The position numbers were made by a program, and so were the translations under genes. The notes under the pieces were generated by a model that was given only the letters and a program-made list of their open reading frames with translations, was not told the origin of the DNA and searched no databases. Below are positions 22,243 to 38,491 of a DNA stretch of 64,000 nucleotides, one piece after another. The stretch comes from Melieria omissa (taxonomy: Eukaryota; Arthropoda; Insecta; Diptera; Ulidiidae), in the NCBI GenBank assembly GCA_963971225.1, contig OZ020268.1:42477348-42541347 (forward strand), given 5' to 3'. Each line of letters begins with the position of its first letter. Position 1 is the first letter of the stretch.

Positions 22243-22629
22243 AATGATCATTGTGGAACTAAGTGCAAATAAATAAAAAAAAATTAACTATTTTGTTTTA
22301 AAGGTTTTGTTTTGTATAATTTTGTTTTTTTTTTTGTACTGGCATTCACATAAATATGTAAAAATATTTGTTAACGCCTTAACAGTTGCCGCACAAATAT
22401 CGCGTTGCTGGTGTTTCGAAGGGTTAAGGGTCGTGTCGGTCAAGCGATAACCCATAATGCTGCCTAGTTTATGAAGATGACGATTAGTTGGAATAATAGA
22501 ATAGAATTGTAGCTAATAAATTGCAAAAGTAAAAAGCCAAGTCTCTTAAAGCGTTTGTAAGAGCCAAGTAGATGGAATTTTTTAGCCAATTAGGATGAAT
22601 TTTTCGGCGGTTCCCTCTGTGAGGTCTTC
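22243..22629. other. 3' flank of SVC gene 5
   Basis: Contains the likely polyadenylation signal of SVC gene 5 and a poly-T tract near 22323. TTAA with GGGTTAA motifs near 22374-22427 recall a piggyBac end, but no matching pair was found. Confidence 0.4.
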
Positions 22630-22915
22630 TTCTTCTTGACTAGCACGACAGCCCGATTACGAGACTAAGGCCTGGCTACCCGCAACCATCTGTGTTGTGC
22701 GTGCGAATTTGTACACGGATGGAAGGGACTCACAGTTTTCCGCCGATTCCGAACGGCGAGTTGGGAGCCTTTTCATAGACAATTTTACTCTCAGAGGATT
22801 GTCATTTTCTGCTGAGAAGACAGCCGCCGAAAGAAAAATTTTTGTTTTCCTTTTTTTTCGGTGTTAACGCAACGGAGTCTTGAACCTGGGCTCGTGAGGC
22901 CTAGGGTTCAAAAAT
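22630..22915 (-). mobile_element. tRNA-derived SINE, copy A
   Basis: The body (about 22637-22850) matches copy B at 44361-44673 over its length: shared blocks include GCACGACAGCCCG, GAGACTAAGGCCT, GTTGTGCGTG and CCGAACGGC. On the minus strand the head carries a box-B-like GGTTCAAGACTCC. The box-A half is degraded. Confidence 0.7.
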
Positions 22916-24543
22916 CGACAATAAATCACAGTCAACGAAGTAAAACCTCCTCCACAAAATCGGCAGCCAATCTTCTGTTCTAAATACTACCTTGAGTCTC
23001 CTTTGCGCGCACTGCTTTGTTTAGAACGGTGAAGTAATTTGAAGCAATTTGGCAGCTGAAAACTCGCGCGCAAGCAGCTCGAAATATCATTTGAAGTCCG
23101 ACGCGAAAGTACTTGTTTAATCCTTTCACAACCATGGCATGGTCTTTGTTCCACAGATTCATTTACTTATAGCAATACTGAAACATGTTGAACAAATTAT
23201 GTCCTATTAGTGGGCAAAGTACTTTGCGTGGCTATTTCACTATTTTTTGTTTGTTTCAAGTTTGAACAACTGGTTTACTCAACAATTACTTATGCTTCCA
23301 ATATAATTGCATCCTTCAGTGTGGATTCTTGTAATGATGTGGTTGTATTTACGTATGTAAATTCAATATCTGTTTGCGAAAATGAAAACTCAATTACTAT
23401 TTGGATTTGTTGTTGATGTAAACTTGTATACGTATACAAATTTGCCGCAGCTTTATTGCATTTTCTCCAGCATAAAGTATGCTTGTCTGCTTTTCAAGTG
23501 CTGCAGCGAACTGCAGTTTAACTATAGTTTAACTGCCTACCATTTATGCTATTATATTTAGTTACTATTTGTTATATGCATGTATATAAATTTTGTATAC
23601 CTTTCATAAATAATGTTCTTGAGTATATGCGTAAGTATGGATCTTTAACCTGAGCTAGTCTATGAAATACATATTTCAATACGGCAAATTCAATAGAATT
23701 CTGGACAAAATTAGAGTGTTAGTCGTAATTTGGAGAGAACTGAAAAATTAAAAACTTGTATTTGAAATTGTTTTCTAAAATAAAAAGCAAGTGTTTAGCC
23801 ATAGTATAATTATAAAGTAGTCTAACCTGAACTCTCCCCTCTTTTGAGTACAAATTTTTTGAAATTTCATTCACAATATTTCATTTTGTTGTACAAAATT
23901 TGTCAACAGAAAACATAAACTCATATTGATTTGACACAAAATATTTTCAAAACTCTGTTCATAAAATTTTCTGCCAATTTTTGTAAACAAAATAGAAATA
24001 CATTAGACATACTCTCTCAGGTTGGACTACTTTATTATTATACTATGGTGTTTAGCAACAAAAGCGCAAATGAAAATCCCAAAAATGAAATACATTTATA
24101 TAATTTATTTAAATTATTTTACGAATTAAATTAAAAATTAAATTCAAACTCAAACTGCAAAGAAAATATTGTTTCAACTGAAATATGAAAGTTTAGCGTT
24201 GCACGCGCCGCCGCTTGCAGTGACAAGAACCAAAGCGGTGCTTAGAACATCAAATCGGCCCACATTTTTTACCAAGTAATGCATGATAGTTAATGCAATT
24301 ATGCCATTACTCAGCACAGGTGCAAAACAAACAATAACTAAAAACTACAAAAAAACACGTGAAGAAACAAATGAGACGCGATGAAGCAAGGAAAAAATTA
24401 GGCCTGCAAGCGCGCTCCGCAACGCGCGTCAATTAAACTAAACTACAGAACTATTCACCAAGGCTCACGCTCCCACTACCGCCCATCGCGTTTTTGTCCG
24501 CCCGGCTCTCGCTCTCACCAACGTCCCCCTCAGTAGCCGCGTC
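22916..24543. other. intergenic before the CDK2AP1 homologue
   Basis: No gene recognised. Open frames at 22980-23416 and 23931-24134 are AT-rich and domain-less. The right end (about 24200-24543) should be the 3' UTR of the CDK2AP1 homologue. Confidence 0.4.
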
Positions 24544-25404
24544 TCATTGGCGCGCCGAGCGCTCCGTCTCCATGAGACATTCGCGCACCAGTATGCGTGC
24601 GTGCACGATGCCGCGCTTCAGCCGCTCCGTTGAGCTGCGCGAGCCAGTGTACGTGGGCCGTATGTCACGACCCATCTCCTCGATGACAGCCAGTAGCTGC
24701 GCATACTTGCTGAGGCCGTTGCTCGCCGCCGAGCTGCCCGCCGTCGGCAGGTTGGCCGTGGAGGTCATGGGCGTTGTGATGTTGGCCGACGTCTGGGTGG
24801 TCACAATGGACGCCGGCGACGTGGACTGAGGGTACTTCAGCTGCGACTGCGACGCATTCAGCATGGCCGCACCGATCGCGCCGACACCCACGCCAAGTGG
24901 AACGCCACCAGCACTAACAGCCATACCTCCACCGCCACCTGAGCCGCCCATGCCGTTGCCATTGCCCATGCTGTTGCGCTGTGCTGAAGCGGGCGCGGCA
25001 ATGGTGTTCGACTGCTGCTGCAGCAGTGCCAGCTGCGCCTGCAGTTGCTGCGTGTATTGCAGCGCTGCGGCGGCGAGTGCGCCCGACGTACTCGACTGCT
25101 GATGGTAGTCGCGTTCGCGCTTTGAATAGAGATCGCGTCCGCTGCTCGTGCCGCTGCCGCCTCCGTGCAGCAGCAGATCGACACTGTTGCCGCTGCCACC
25201 ACCACCACCAGAGTTGGAGCTGCGGTCGCGCGGCGCATGATGTATGGCGGAGATTTGTATCTGTGGCTGCTGCTCGCGCTGCTCGCGTTGCTGCTGATAG
25301 TTGTAGAAGTTCTGTACTTGCGAACGCGGTATCGGGGTCACTGTGACGTCACTTAGCTTCGACTCGACAGCTTGTATGTCCATGATGTCCATTTTGTGTG
25401 GCAC
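24544..25404 (-). CDS. CDK2AP1: CDK2-associated protein 1 / DOC-1 homologue
   Basis: A single-exon frame of 286 codons. The last 55 or so residues (about 230-286) form the DOC-1/CDK2AP domain: [20 protein letters not shown], then [13 protein letters not shown] and [14 protein letters not shown], very close to vertebrate CDK2AP1. The first 230 residues are low complexity with Gln, Ser and Gly tracts, so the protein is more than twice the length of the roughly 115-residue human protein. The family binds CDK2 and is a small subunit of the NuRD chromatin-remodelling complex, so a nuclear role is expected. The start [10 protein letters not shown] is chosen as the first in-frame ATG; Met 5 or Met 8 are alternatives. 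GC-rich compared with its surroundings. Confidence 0.92.
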   Translation of the reverse strand: MPHKMDIMDIQAVESKLSDVTVTPIPRSQVQNFYNYQQQREQREQQPQIQISAIHHAPRDRSSNSGGGGGSGNSVDLLLHGGGSGTSSGRDLYSKRERDYHQQSSTSGALAAAALQYTQQLQAQLALLQQQSNTIAAPASAQRNSMGNGNGMGGSGGGGGMAVSAGGVPLGVGVGAIGAAMLNASQSQLKYPQSTSPASIVTTQTSANITTPMTSTANLPTAGSSAASNGLSKYAQLLAVIEEMGRDIRPTYTGSRSSTERLKRGIVHARILVRECLMETERSARQ

Positions 25405-26210
25405 TTTGTGTGCTGCTCTGAGTGCGATAAAACAAATATTTAATAATTTTCAACTATTGTCTCTGCTTTGCAAATTTCCACTCACATCTAACTTCACAAG
25501 CGGGAAATGCGATATTTCAAAAGTTTACAAATTAAAAGTTTGCCTCTAGCTGCACTTTTCCGCCTGCAGCGACGAATATATTCAATTTTCCGCTAAGAAT
25601 GAGCAAATGAAAACGCAATTTGCGTGAAAAACTTTAGGAAAAGTGTGTGTGCGTTTACGCTGGTCACACAGATGTTGTTCAAAGGGAATAGAGACGGAGA
25701 TGGCAAACAGCGCGAATGTTGGTACAAAACAAAAATGTCAAAATACAAACGAAAATCGAAAAAGAAAGAGAGTCATTACTGGCATTCCCATGGAGAACAG
25801 GGTAGCTGTGTTCGATTTTTGAACGGCACTAAAACTGTGAAATGGGAGTAAACAGATTAACATTAGGTGTCAGGGCCCCATAAAACGCCACAAGGATGGA
25901 CAAATAAAAATTTCAAAGGCACTTTTAAATAGTATTACTTCTCAGATAAAGATCAACCAAACGAAATTATTGTTAAAAACTGTTTAACATTAATGTACGA
26001 AGGCTGTTAATGAACTTATTGAGAACTATGTTTCCAGCATAAGCAAAAAAAAAATCAGTACAAACGGTGTTTAGTTTACTGTATTGATGTTCCACCTTAA
26101 TATTACCTAATCTACCCAATTTGTGAAAAAAAAAACTAAATAAATCCTGAATGTCTTTATTGAGGTAACAACGCAATAACCCCGAAATTTTATGGTATAT
26201 GCCTTAAATA
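25405..26210. other. upstream region of the CDK2AP1 homologue
   Basis: Contains the 5' flank of the minus-strand gene. Open frames at 25624-25851 (plus) and 25973-26176 (minus) lack domains. No initiator/TATA pair was assigned. Confidence 0.4.
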
Positions 26211-26404
26211 CAGTGCTTTTCGCTTACAACGAACCCGCTTAAAACGATTTTCCGCCTAAAACGAACCAATTTCAAAAGTATTTTATTTATTTATTTCAAA
26301 GCTTTATCTTTTCGCTTATTACGGACCCCTTTTAAAGCAAACTTTCGGTTAAAACGAACCATTTTGCCCGGTCCCTCGAAGTTCGCTTTAAGTGAAAAGT
26401 ACTG
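26211..26404. mobile_element. pogo/Tigger-like MITE
   Basis: The 194-base element is flanked by TA (26209-26210 and 26405-26406). Its ends are CAGTGCTTTTCGCTTA and the complement of CAGTACTTTTCACTTA. The word CGCTTA(C/A)AACGAAC is repeated internally several times in both orientations. The CAGT start, TA target and repeated end motif resemble Tigger/pogo non-autonomous elements. Confidence 0.75.
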
Positions 26405-26406
26405 TA

Positions 26407-27916
26407 TTTTGTATGTAAATATAACTTCGATTACATTTATCTGATATACTTTGTTTTTATTTACCATTAATTAAAAACTTGAAAAAAAATTATATTTTTA
26501 TTGTAATTTCCTTCCTTACCGAAGTTCTGGCTGGTCTCTGACTTCACGAATGAGGACGTGGTCAAATCTCAGCAGTTCAACGAATCACTAAAAGCACAGG
26601 AACTAAAATAGAATACACTTGAACATACGTAACTAATTAGGAATGGATCCCACTTTGACTTCTTGCAATAACCTCTTTACAACATAACCTCAAATGAGCA
26701 TTAAAAGTGAATATAAGCAAATCAAAACCGGGCCTTATGAGCCACATTAAGGTCAAGGCTATTGAATAATTTGTATAGAAAAGGGGAATTCTCGGAAAAA
26801 TGGCACTTCTTCACCCTCCTTCAGACTGACGCTGCTGCTCTGCACTGCTGCTCATGTGGGCAGTGGTCGACGCGTCAGTCGCCCTTTGTTATTTATGCAA
26901 TTTGTCGTCTGGGCAACGAAAAATTGTCGGAAATAATAGAGCACCACAAACAACTACACGAAGTCCGGAAAACGTCAAAATTCCCCAAACGAAGTTCATG
27001 CAAATTTCGGATCGAATCAGTGTCGGCTACGCGACCAGATTTATTGAAATTCGTTGGAGCCACTTCGCCTCACGATTGTGGTAGTCGTTCACATAGTTAT
27101 TGTTGTTGTATTACTGGTGTGATACGGCGCGCGGCAAGTGGCAGCATAGCTGCAACTCTGTTGTTTGCTATTGTTGGCGCATTTTACGCTGGTGTTGGCA
27201 ATTACAACAATTGATTTCCATTTTAGGCAACAATTAGGTGCCGAATGCAACACGTTCGTCGGGGATAGCCGTCGAATCGAAGTCAGCAATTAGTGGTGCA
27301 ATTGTTGGTTTTTGAATTGTTGTTATACGAATATTAGCCACTGTGTCTATGTTAAGCCACTATGAGTGCATTGGTTAATGTGTTGCATTGCAAGTCAGGA
27401 GGTCGCAGGCTCGCATAACGAATCAACTAAGACCAAATACAAAAGTTTGTCCAGGATCTTTAATAATAAAAGAGTTGCAAGTAATACATGTAAAGTAATC
27501 AAGAAGTAGTTACATTATAATTCCTACAGCCTTAAGTGTACTCTCGAAGTGGCAATAGCCAGTTTCTATAATTGATTAAGTCAGCGCTCCGCAAATATTT
27601 CCAGATTATCTAATTAATTAATTATAAAATTCGTGACGGAATACATCGCCACTTAATGGGGCAGTCTAGTCTAGAAATTAAAAAAAAAAATTGTTTTTCA
27701 TATTTTCAAAATTTTGACCTTTAAGAATAAACCTCTAAGAGAATTTACGGAAATTCGAAATATTTTCGGAGTTATAGTTAATTTTGTGACACGCCATTCA
27801 GACTACCCGAAATGAGACTGTAAACTTAAAACACGGTTTTTCGAAACTACTTTTTTCGATATGGTTGACTTGGTATCTCAAGTTTTAATGCACAAATTTA
27901 CTAAAAATTTGTAACA
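26407..27916. other. intergenic between two transposons
   Basis: No supported gene. The open frame 26762-27214 (plus, 150 codons) begins at a non-ATG codon and has no domain; the overlapping 26854-27084 is equally unsupported. Confidence 0.4.
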
Positions 27917-28069
27917 TACACCAATACCTCACTTTGCGTCGTGGTTACGTTCCAAAAGAACACGACACAGTGTCGCGGTCCCATATAAGCCGTGGCCAAA
28001 AATACTTAGCGTTGTCCCATCTCGATGAAACTTGGTGAGATTGTTTTCGTGGTGTAAATTAAGAAATTT

Positions 28070-28470
28070 ACAAAAAATCATTAAAATTGGACCACTGCCA
28101 CGCCCACCTCCCATACGAAATGAACTGTAATATAGGAATAACTTGCTTAATATTAGTGATAGAATTATGAAATTTGGTATCTGAGCTTAAGATAATAACT
28201 TTGAAGCTCACACCAAAAATGGGCGCAATCCGATCATAACCACGCCTACCTCCCATAGTAAGCAAACTTTCAAGGCAGCATAACGTGTAGCATAACGTGT
28301 TTTATGGAAGGTAGTGCCATGGAATTCGATGTATGCACCACTTGTTTGAACACAAAGGAATGGTAAAAAAATGGGCGCAATCCGATCATAACCACGCCCA
28401 CTCCCATAGTAAGCAAAATTTCAAAATAGCATATTTTTTGTTTTATAGAAGGTAGCAGTACCAAATTGAT
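28070..28470. repeat. three tandem copies of a roughly 150-base repeat
   Basis: Each copy carries the sequence AACCACGCC(TA/CA)C followed by TCCCATA. The motif occurs at about 28091 (ACTGCCACGCCCACCTCCC), 28233 and 28385, spaced about 142 and 152 bases apart. The last two copies share AATGGGCGCAATCCGATCAT exactly. A looser relative of the CCACGCCC motif occurs at about 5379 and, reversed, at 39643. Confidence 0.65.
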
Positions 28471-28825
28471 ATTTGGACACTTATTTTCATTCATTATTTT
28501 CATTCATAAACATAAGCATAACTAAAAGTATAATTCACAGTCATAATACAGGTATATAAAGAAGGTGTTGATTGCGCGTCGAAGAATGTTATACTTTTTC
28601 ACAGACAAATCCAATTTCACAGACAATGGACATGCATCCCGCATTAGGAAAAAATATTTTTTTTTTGTATTGAAGAAGCAGCTCTCGTAATTTCCTCAGG
28701 CGATTTCGCACCTACTAGCTCTTGAACTTTCCTCCTTTTCGTTCTCTCAGAGCTTTCCTCAAATTTCATTGCCTGTCTACCACGGATTGTACTAGGTGTC
28801 TATTTGAATTTGTATAATTATTTAA

Positions 28826-29266
28826 TTAATCTATATATAGAAGGGTATGTCTGAAAAACCTACACATTGCTTGCAGCCAATATGAAATCAGAGTCGAGCC
28901 AGTCGGAATATTTTTGTTTAAAAGCGGCATATGTCCGGCTGGTGGAGACCCAAATTTGGTAAACTTTAATTCAAGTAGCCGCAAACTTTGCTTTTCCTCA
29001 TGAATTACATCGACACCCGTCTTATCTTTCAGTAAATTTATAAGAAAATCAATTTTTGTTGACCGCTTCCTGGATTCAGCTTTACGCCACACTTCGAAGA
29101 AATCATGTAATTTTAGTGGAGGCGTCACTAGAAAAATGCGAATAACAACCAAATAGGCAGTTAAAGGCAAAAAATTACTCCGGATTATGTTAATACATAC
29201 TTTTTTGAGTAATTTAGGGTTGGAACTAAAAAAGTGTTTTTTGACGTTTTTTAAACTTTTTTCCAC
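28826..29266 (-). CDS. unidentified open frame inside a DNA transposon
   Basis: A 146-codon minus-strand frame rich in Lys, Leu and Phe, with a stretch FFEVWRKAESRKRSTKIDFL. I do not recognise a family. It lies wholly inside the TA-flanked element at 27919-30188, so it may be a decayed piece of that element's protein. Its own 3' part (about 28826-28950) mentions CGAGCC and poly-A-like sequence without clear meaning. It could also be chance, and I give it low weight. Confidence 0.2.
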   Translation of the reverse strand: MEKSLKNVKKHFFSSNPKLLKKVCINIIRSNFLPLTAYLVVIRIFLVTPPLKLHDFFEVWRKAESRKRSTKIDFLINLLKDKTGVDVIHEEKQSLRLLELKFTKFGSPPAGHMPLLNKNIPTGSTLISYWLQAMCRFFRHTLLYID

Positions 29267-30190
29267 CGAACTTTTGGTTCTTTGTAAGAATCAAACCGAA
29301 AAACGTAATTTTTCAATGTAACGGGATTTCATAGTTGTTTCAAAACACAAACCAAAGAATAGTGTCGCCATACAGGAAAAATTCCAAAGTTTCATTTATT
29401 ATATAACATGACTATATTAGTATATGAATTATATTTTTATTTGATTTTTCATTCAGCATAAAGAATTACCCACAAACTTGAAACGAATGCGTATTTTTTA
29501 ACATCAACTTTGAAGCTGCATAAAAATGGAACGAAATAGGATATTGAAGATCGGAAAACGGATTTTTCTTAGTTGAAATATTATCTGTCGACTGCCATAT
29601 CCATTTTAGTCAGTTTGTAACATTGATTTTTACCATTTTTGGCCACACTCGCGACACTGTGCGACGCAAATTGAAACGACGCAAAGTTAATTATGATTTC
29701 CTATAGCAAACCATCTGAAGATCGAAGATAGGTTGCAGGGTTACGAAAACACTACTTTTTAAAAAGAAAATTGAACAAAGTAAACATTTAAAAAACAAAA
29801 ATGATATAAAATTTTATTACATACTATACATACAAAAAACAAAACAAAAATCAATTAAAACAAAATAAAATATTCAATTAATTTATAAAAACAAAATAAA
29901 AATTAATCACTGTCTGATGAGTCCATAGTGGCTGTTGTCGTAAGTCGGCTTTCTTTCACAAAAGTTAGAAAGGGAATCCCCAAGTTTTGGTAGCATGGCG
30001 TAGTTAGAAAAAAAAGTCGTGTCATCTTTTAAAAAAAAGGAAAATTTCAAAAAAAAAATTAAAGACTCGAACCCAAAACAACGCAACTTCGAAAATCTAA
30101 CGACGCTCAGTGAAAATAAGTACTAATTCAGCAGCGACCCAACTTCGAAAAAACGCAAAACGAAACGACGCAAAGCAAGGTATTGGTGTA

Positions 30191-33100
30191 CTTTTTTATA
30201 CAATCATACGTCGATACAAGTTTTGAACGTTGAAAAAAGGAGGTAAAATTACCATTATTTTCAGAAAATTTGCAAATTTGTTTTTTCAAATCGGCGCATC
30301 CAAATAATTCTGCATTCTTGTTTAATAAGAATTTACCTTATTTTTATGTTTCCTATCACCAGGAGGATTAGAATCACGTCAACCAGGAGACACTTTTTTT
30401 GAGTTGCCACTTTGCCAGCCTCTACCGACTTAAATTTTTTATTTTTTTCAACTATTATACATTTTTATACTTTTTAAATATCAATTAAAAACTGATAAAA
30501 ACATGAATAGTAAAAACGATTATTGTTTTTTTATTACGCCCGTAAAGTTACTTCTAGGGTTAGTAATTAAGTCACCCTCAGAGACCTCTCCTGTGTACTC
30601 AATAGATCGAACGCCTATTCTCCTGCCTATGGAAAACGTAGATGCACTGTTCCGACACAGTGGGCTTTGAGGTGTCTCTGTTCGTAATGTAATAGCAACA
30701 CGACTGAGCTGTTAAGCTATTGGATGATATGGGCATAGTAGAGCGAATTAACATCCAGCTGCTATTTTAGACATATTACCCGAATGAGCGAAAAAGCTTT
30801 GTAATGCGGTAATTAGAGATCGATGGCGAAGTGGGGACCGCTTTTTTACTGGGAGTACCAAATTGTGAAAACCCTATGTCTTTATCTCTGACCAACTGAA
30901 AAAGACTGACCAACCTGAAAGCGCCAGAAGAAAGGTTTTGCGGCAACTCATAACCAGGTTAAGGGTTATTGTGACCGGTTGTATTTTTCCTAAACCTTTG
31001 TGATATGTGATGTACATATGTTAGTTCCTTTAGACAAATCCATTTGACAATTCACTCCGCCTGTGTACTTATAAGTACAGCCGGCCATTTATAGCGAATT
31101 ATGAAATTCGGAGGACTCACGGATTAAGTGATTCGTCGGTTCCAGCTACTGTTCATTTGTCGAATTAAAAGCTATTGTTGAGGCTTTAACTCAAATTGAT
31201 CTAAACTTGAGGTTTAGTTCTGAAATGAAACATCCAAACCAACGACCAACAGCTGCGGACCCGGCTACCAGTAGCTGTCGTCAATCAGCTGCCAGCCAAC
31301 TAACCAGCACACGTTCTACTACTATTTTGCGCTACTGCTCAGCAACACTTCAACAACTTTAATTTTTTACTTAGCCGCTGCCGCTGCCACCGTCGCCGTT
31401 GCCCACATGTTGTTGTTATCGTTCTTGTTGTTATTGCTATTGGCCGTAAAGTTGTTCGTGCCTTTGCCCCTACTAATATCATCATCGTCGTGGCCGCGGT
31501 TGCCGTCGTTGCGTTGTCGTCGGTTACATTCATCAGCCAGCTAAACGGCTACCAACAACTCACTATTCGCCACTCGACATCTGTCTTTATAAAGTGGAAA
31601 TTCGGCTACAAATTGTGATTTTCGTGTGATTCTATCGTTAAGAAAAGTGAAGCATATCAGTTAAATGTGAATTTGGGTAAAGTGCGTACTTTAACAACTG
31701 TGCAAAACACAAAATACATGTTAAGCAGACGACAAATTGGCCTTTCGTGGTTTGTGCAACTGCCAAGTGTAGATGCGTTGCCAACATTCTTGTTGTTGTC
31801 ATTAATTTACATTGCAAATATCCGAAATCTCACATCACTCCTCAGATAGTGCACTAATATTGCTAATGCTACAGGAAAATGTGGGCAAGTACTTTGAAGT
31901 TTTCTCCTTGCAAAAAGTTCAAGAGTGCCGTTTCGGCGTATCGAAATGCATTAGCCACTGCATTGTTGTTGTCTGCTTTCAAATTGCACAATTGCGGAAA
32001 TCCAAATCAAAAAGTGTCCAAAGCGAGTGGGAGCAGGAGAAGAAGAGCTCAAAAAGGAAATCCTAAAGTAGGCAGTGCAGTAACTTCAATTAGGGTTGAC
32101 TCGAAGCACGGCGAATTAGCTGTCTAATACCTTTTAACAACTAAAGCAAAGGGAAATGCTCCACAGAGCGCACCACGCCATGTTGTGCGTCTATATGACA
32201 ATTGTCGGTTAAACTTAAATCATTCTATCCTAATCAATGCGAAAAAATGAAACATGGTTTATGTGTAATAATTTTAGGCAAAACTATTATACTGGCTGTA
32301 AATTATATGAAAGAATCAAAAGTTCAGAAAAAATCTTGCCCAAACTAGCCAACTCAACAACTTAGCTAACTTATATTTTCTGCTGCATTTACTTGAAAGT
32401 CAAGTTTTGTAGAATTAGTTGCTTTTTTAATTTTGAACAAAATTTCCATTTTTCAACACTTCGCGCCGTATAATTGAAGTATTTTTTCAGTTTTGAATTG
32501 TAGCAAACAGTGGGATGCAAAGTCAAATTCGAAGTTGAAGTGTGTCGTTTATTTTTGATCAATTTGATAACAAAAACTAAAAAAGAAAGCACATTTGTTT
32601 GATTTTATTATATTTTGAATTTTGTGTCAAAATTATTTGAAGAATTAGTTGAAAGACAAAAAACGCTAATTTTGATTTTCTGATCTCTTCTGCAATCTTC
32701 TCTTTGTAACTACGCAACGTACTTACAACTACAAAACTTTGTTTGTAAACTTGACAACACTGGTGACAGCAGCAGCTGCAGAAGCAGTGACCGAATCAGC
32801 GAAAAGGAAAACAAAGTCGCCGTGTACGATTAACCGCACCGCCGCTTCGAGGCTCGAATGTCAGTTGAATTTCGAATCGGCAGCGAATTACACGACAGCA
32901 GAACAACAATAACACAACTGTGACCTGCACGAAAACCAACAAAAAGCAGTCGAAACAAAACGAGCGAATAAAAGAAGAAGCGGAAAAAGAAATCATTCCG
33001 CCGCATCGTCTCGTCGCGCCGCGCAGCTGTTTGCGTTGTCTTGCCGCACAGTCGAGCTTAGTGAGTGAGTAATTCGACGCAAAGGAAAAATCTTTTGTGA

Positions 33101-33327
33101 AACCCCCACGCCGAGACGTTGAACCTACGGGAAAAAGAAGCCAAAAAGCGAACTTATTGTGCAGCGCCAGTGACAAAGAATCGGAGGGAGCACGAAAAAA
33201 AACGTCAAAACTCGATTGTGTGAAGAGGCGTTTCCGACTGCTATAATACACGGCACAAAGGAGGGCATTGAGAAGCCTGACAGAAAATAAACGCCTCAGC
33301 GGCAGTGGACAAGCGTCAACTCCCACA
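30191..33327. other. upstream region and probable 5' UTR of Klp10A
   Basis: About 30191-32700 holds no gene I can support. A run of CGTTGCCGTTG-type simple codons at 31370-31530 explains the open frame on the minus strand there. About 32750-33327 is AC/AG-rich with GAAAACAAAAG-type words and several short upstream ATGs, as expected of a 5' UTR feeding the ATG at 33328. The minus-strand frame 32796-33608 is a shadow. Confidence 0.45.
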
Positions 33328-36855
<3,528 letters not shown>

Positions 36856-38491
36856 ATGCCGGCGTTAACTGGCAACAGCTGTAGCAATAAGAAACAATAA
36901 TAAGAACATGCAACAAGCGACACTTTACGCCTGATTATACGAAGATAACAACAAAACAAAACGCAATGAATACTCCCGATTCTCTCCTAGATGCTAGGCG
37001 AGCAAACAAATGTCAGGGCGCGGTAATGTCAGCGTCAGCAGTGCAACGCCACCGGCAGACCCGAGCGCAACTGCCACGCCGCTTGCAACACCACACAATC
37101 GCCCCACACACAACACGCACACTCATACATACTCACATCGATAAACACTCGCTAACAGCGACCAATCGCTGAATTGGTCGTGGTTGTCGTCCTCATCGTT
37201 CTTAATTCTCGACCCAGCTACCACTCATTATTATTATTTGTATTTAATTATTTTCTCCTTTTACCTTTCTAAGCTATTTATTTTTTGAACTTAATTTAAA
37301 AGAAGCAAAAGGAACCCAAGTATTATGACGGTTTTGTCTGTGCTGTCGCTGCTACGGCAGCAACAGCTATAATCGCAGCAGTCGCAGCTGCAACGGCAAC
37401 GCGCAACTAGCCTGCGCGCCGAACTCACTCACTCGAGCTCGTACGAAAAAGACATTTATCCCGATTTTTTATATTATTAACTGAAAATACTTTTCGTTGT
37501 GCATATTTTGTTGCAAGTCGCTGCTTGTATATTCTCACACCGCCAGTGGTGCTTTTCCCATTTCTTTATTATTTCCTTAATCGTAATTGAAAGAAAATCT
37601 ATAAGCTTCATTTACGGCAAGGCGAAAGCTTCTCGATTTCTCGCATATCGACGCTATCCTTGTCTGCACGTTCCTTTCTATCTTCGCACGTCTTGGACGG
37701 TTGTTTGGGCCGCCAGCTAAGAAAATGTAATGTTCTCCCTTTTGATGACTCCAAAATTGTAGATATTTGGAAAATCAACTCTTCTTCACCAGCACACTGA
37801 CACACGCCATTCACAACAGCCAGTAGCAGTCAGCACATGCGCTGCGTACGCCAACTTCAGAAAAAGCAAGAAAACTAATTTCGAAGAGCAAACAAACCTA
37901 GAGTTGAAAAATCACTGCAGCACAAATTTGATAACAACACTAACAATGTCGACCGCAACAGCAGCGAGCAGAAGAGCAGCAGCAGCAGCAGTAACGATAA
38001 TGATAACAGCAACAACAACAACAAATATGCCTAATTGTTGATTTTCCTAAGCTATCGCGTTATGAGAAATCTGTTATACAAGTGCTTCAATAAAAGAAAC
38101 AAAAATTTAAAAAAACATGAAATAAAAGAAAAACAAAAAATTAATAAGAAAACATATTTAGAAATCTAATATTTAAATTATAAACTAAAAACTAAATAAA
38201 ACGATATTAAAATTTTAAATTAACAAATTAACGCAAACAAGTCTTTTAAATTCGCGTCAGCCCTCCGATAGTTCGTTGCTAACGTTGTGGCTCTGTGTCG
38301 ACTACAAAACAGTACATGACATACGTGTAGTTTGGCGTGTTCCTTATTATAGTTTACACAACACTGTATACAACTCCCAAACCTGCCTTAAAATTTGCTA
38401 TCAATACCAACGGCAAGAAACAGCTTTTTAAGTTTACAGTAAATTTCTCATATATTTATGAAAATGTGTGTGCTCTCCCTGCTAGTTGGTA
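36856..38491. other. Klp10A 3' UTR and intergenic
   Basis: Rich in CAG/CAA repeats (37970-38030) and A-runs. AATAAAAG at about 38088 is a plausible polyadenylation signal for Klp10A. The ZAD zinc-finger gene on the opposite strand ends at 38492, so the two genes converge here. No other gene recognised. Confidence 0.5.

Larger units (their letters stand above)
27919..30188. mobile_element. 2.27-kb pogo/Tigger-like element
   Basis: TA (27917-27918 and 30189-30190) flanks the inverted ends CACCAATACCTCACTTTGCG and CGCAAAGCAAGGTATTGGTG, which pair with two mismatches and continue as CGTCG. The left end goes on with GACACAGTGTCGCGG. A similar segment in reverse orientation (CGCGACACTGTGCGACGC) occurs inside at about 29648-29690, suggesting a nested or duplicated end. 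Inside lie a tandem repeat (28070-28470) and an unidentified open frame (28826-29266, minus). No transposase signature was recognised, so the superfamily is inferred from the ends and the TA target. Confidence 0.65.

Noticed and set aside
22374..22430. A possible piggyBac-type pair of TTAA ends
   Set aside because: The left and right ends do not match as inverted repeats and the interval is too short.
26762..27214. A 150-codon plus-strand frame
   Set aside because: It starts at a non-ATG codon and has no homology signature.
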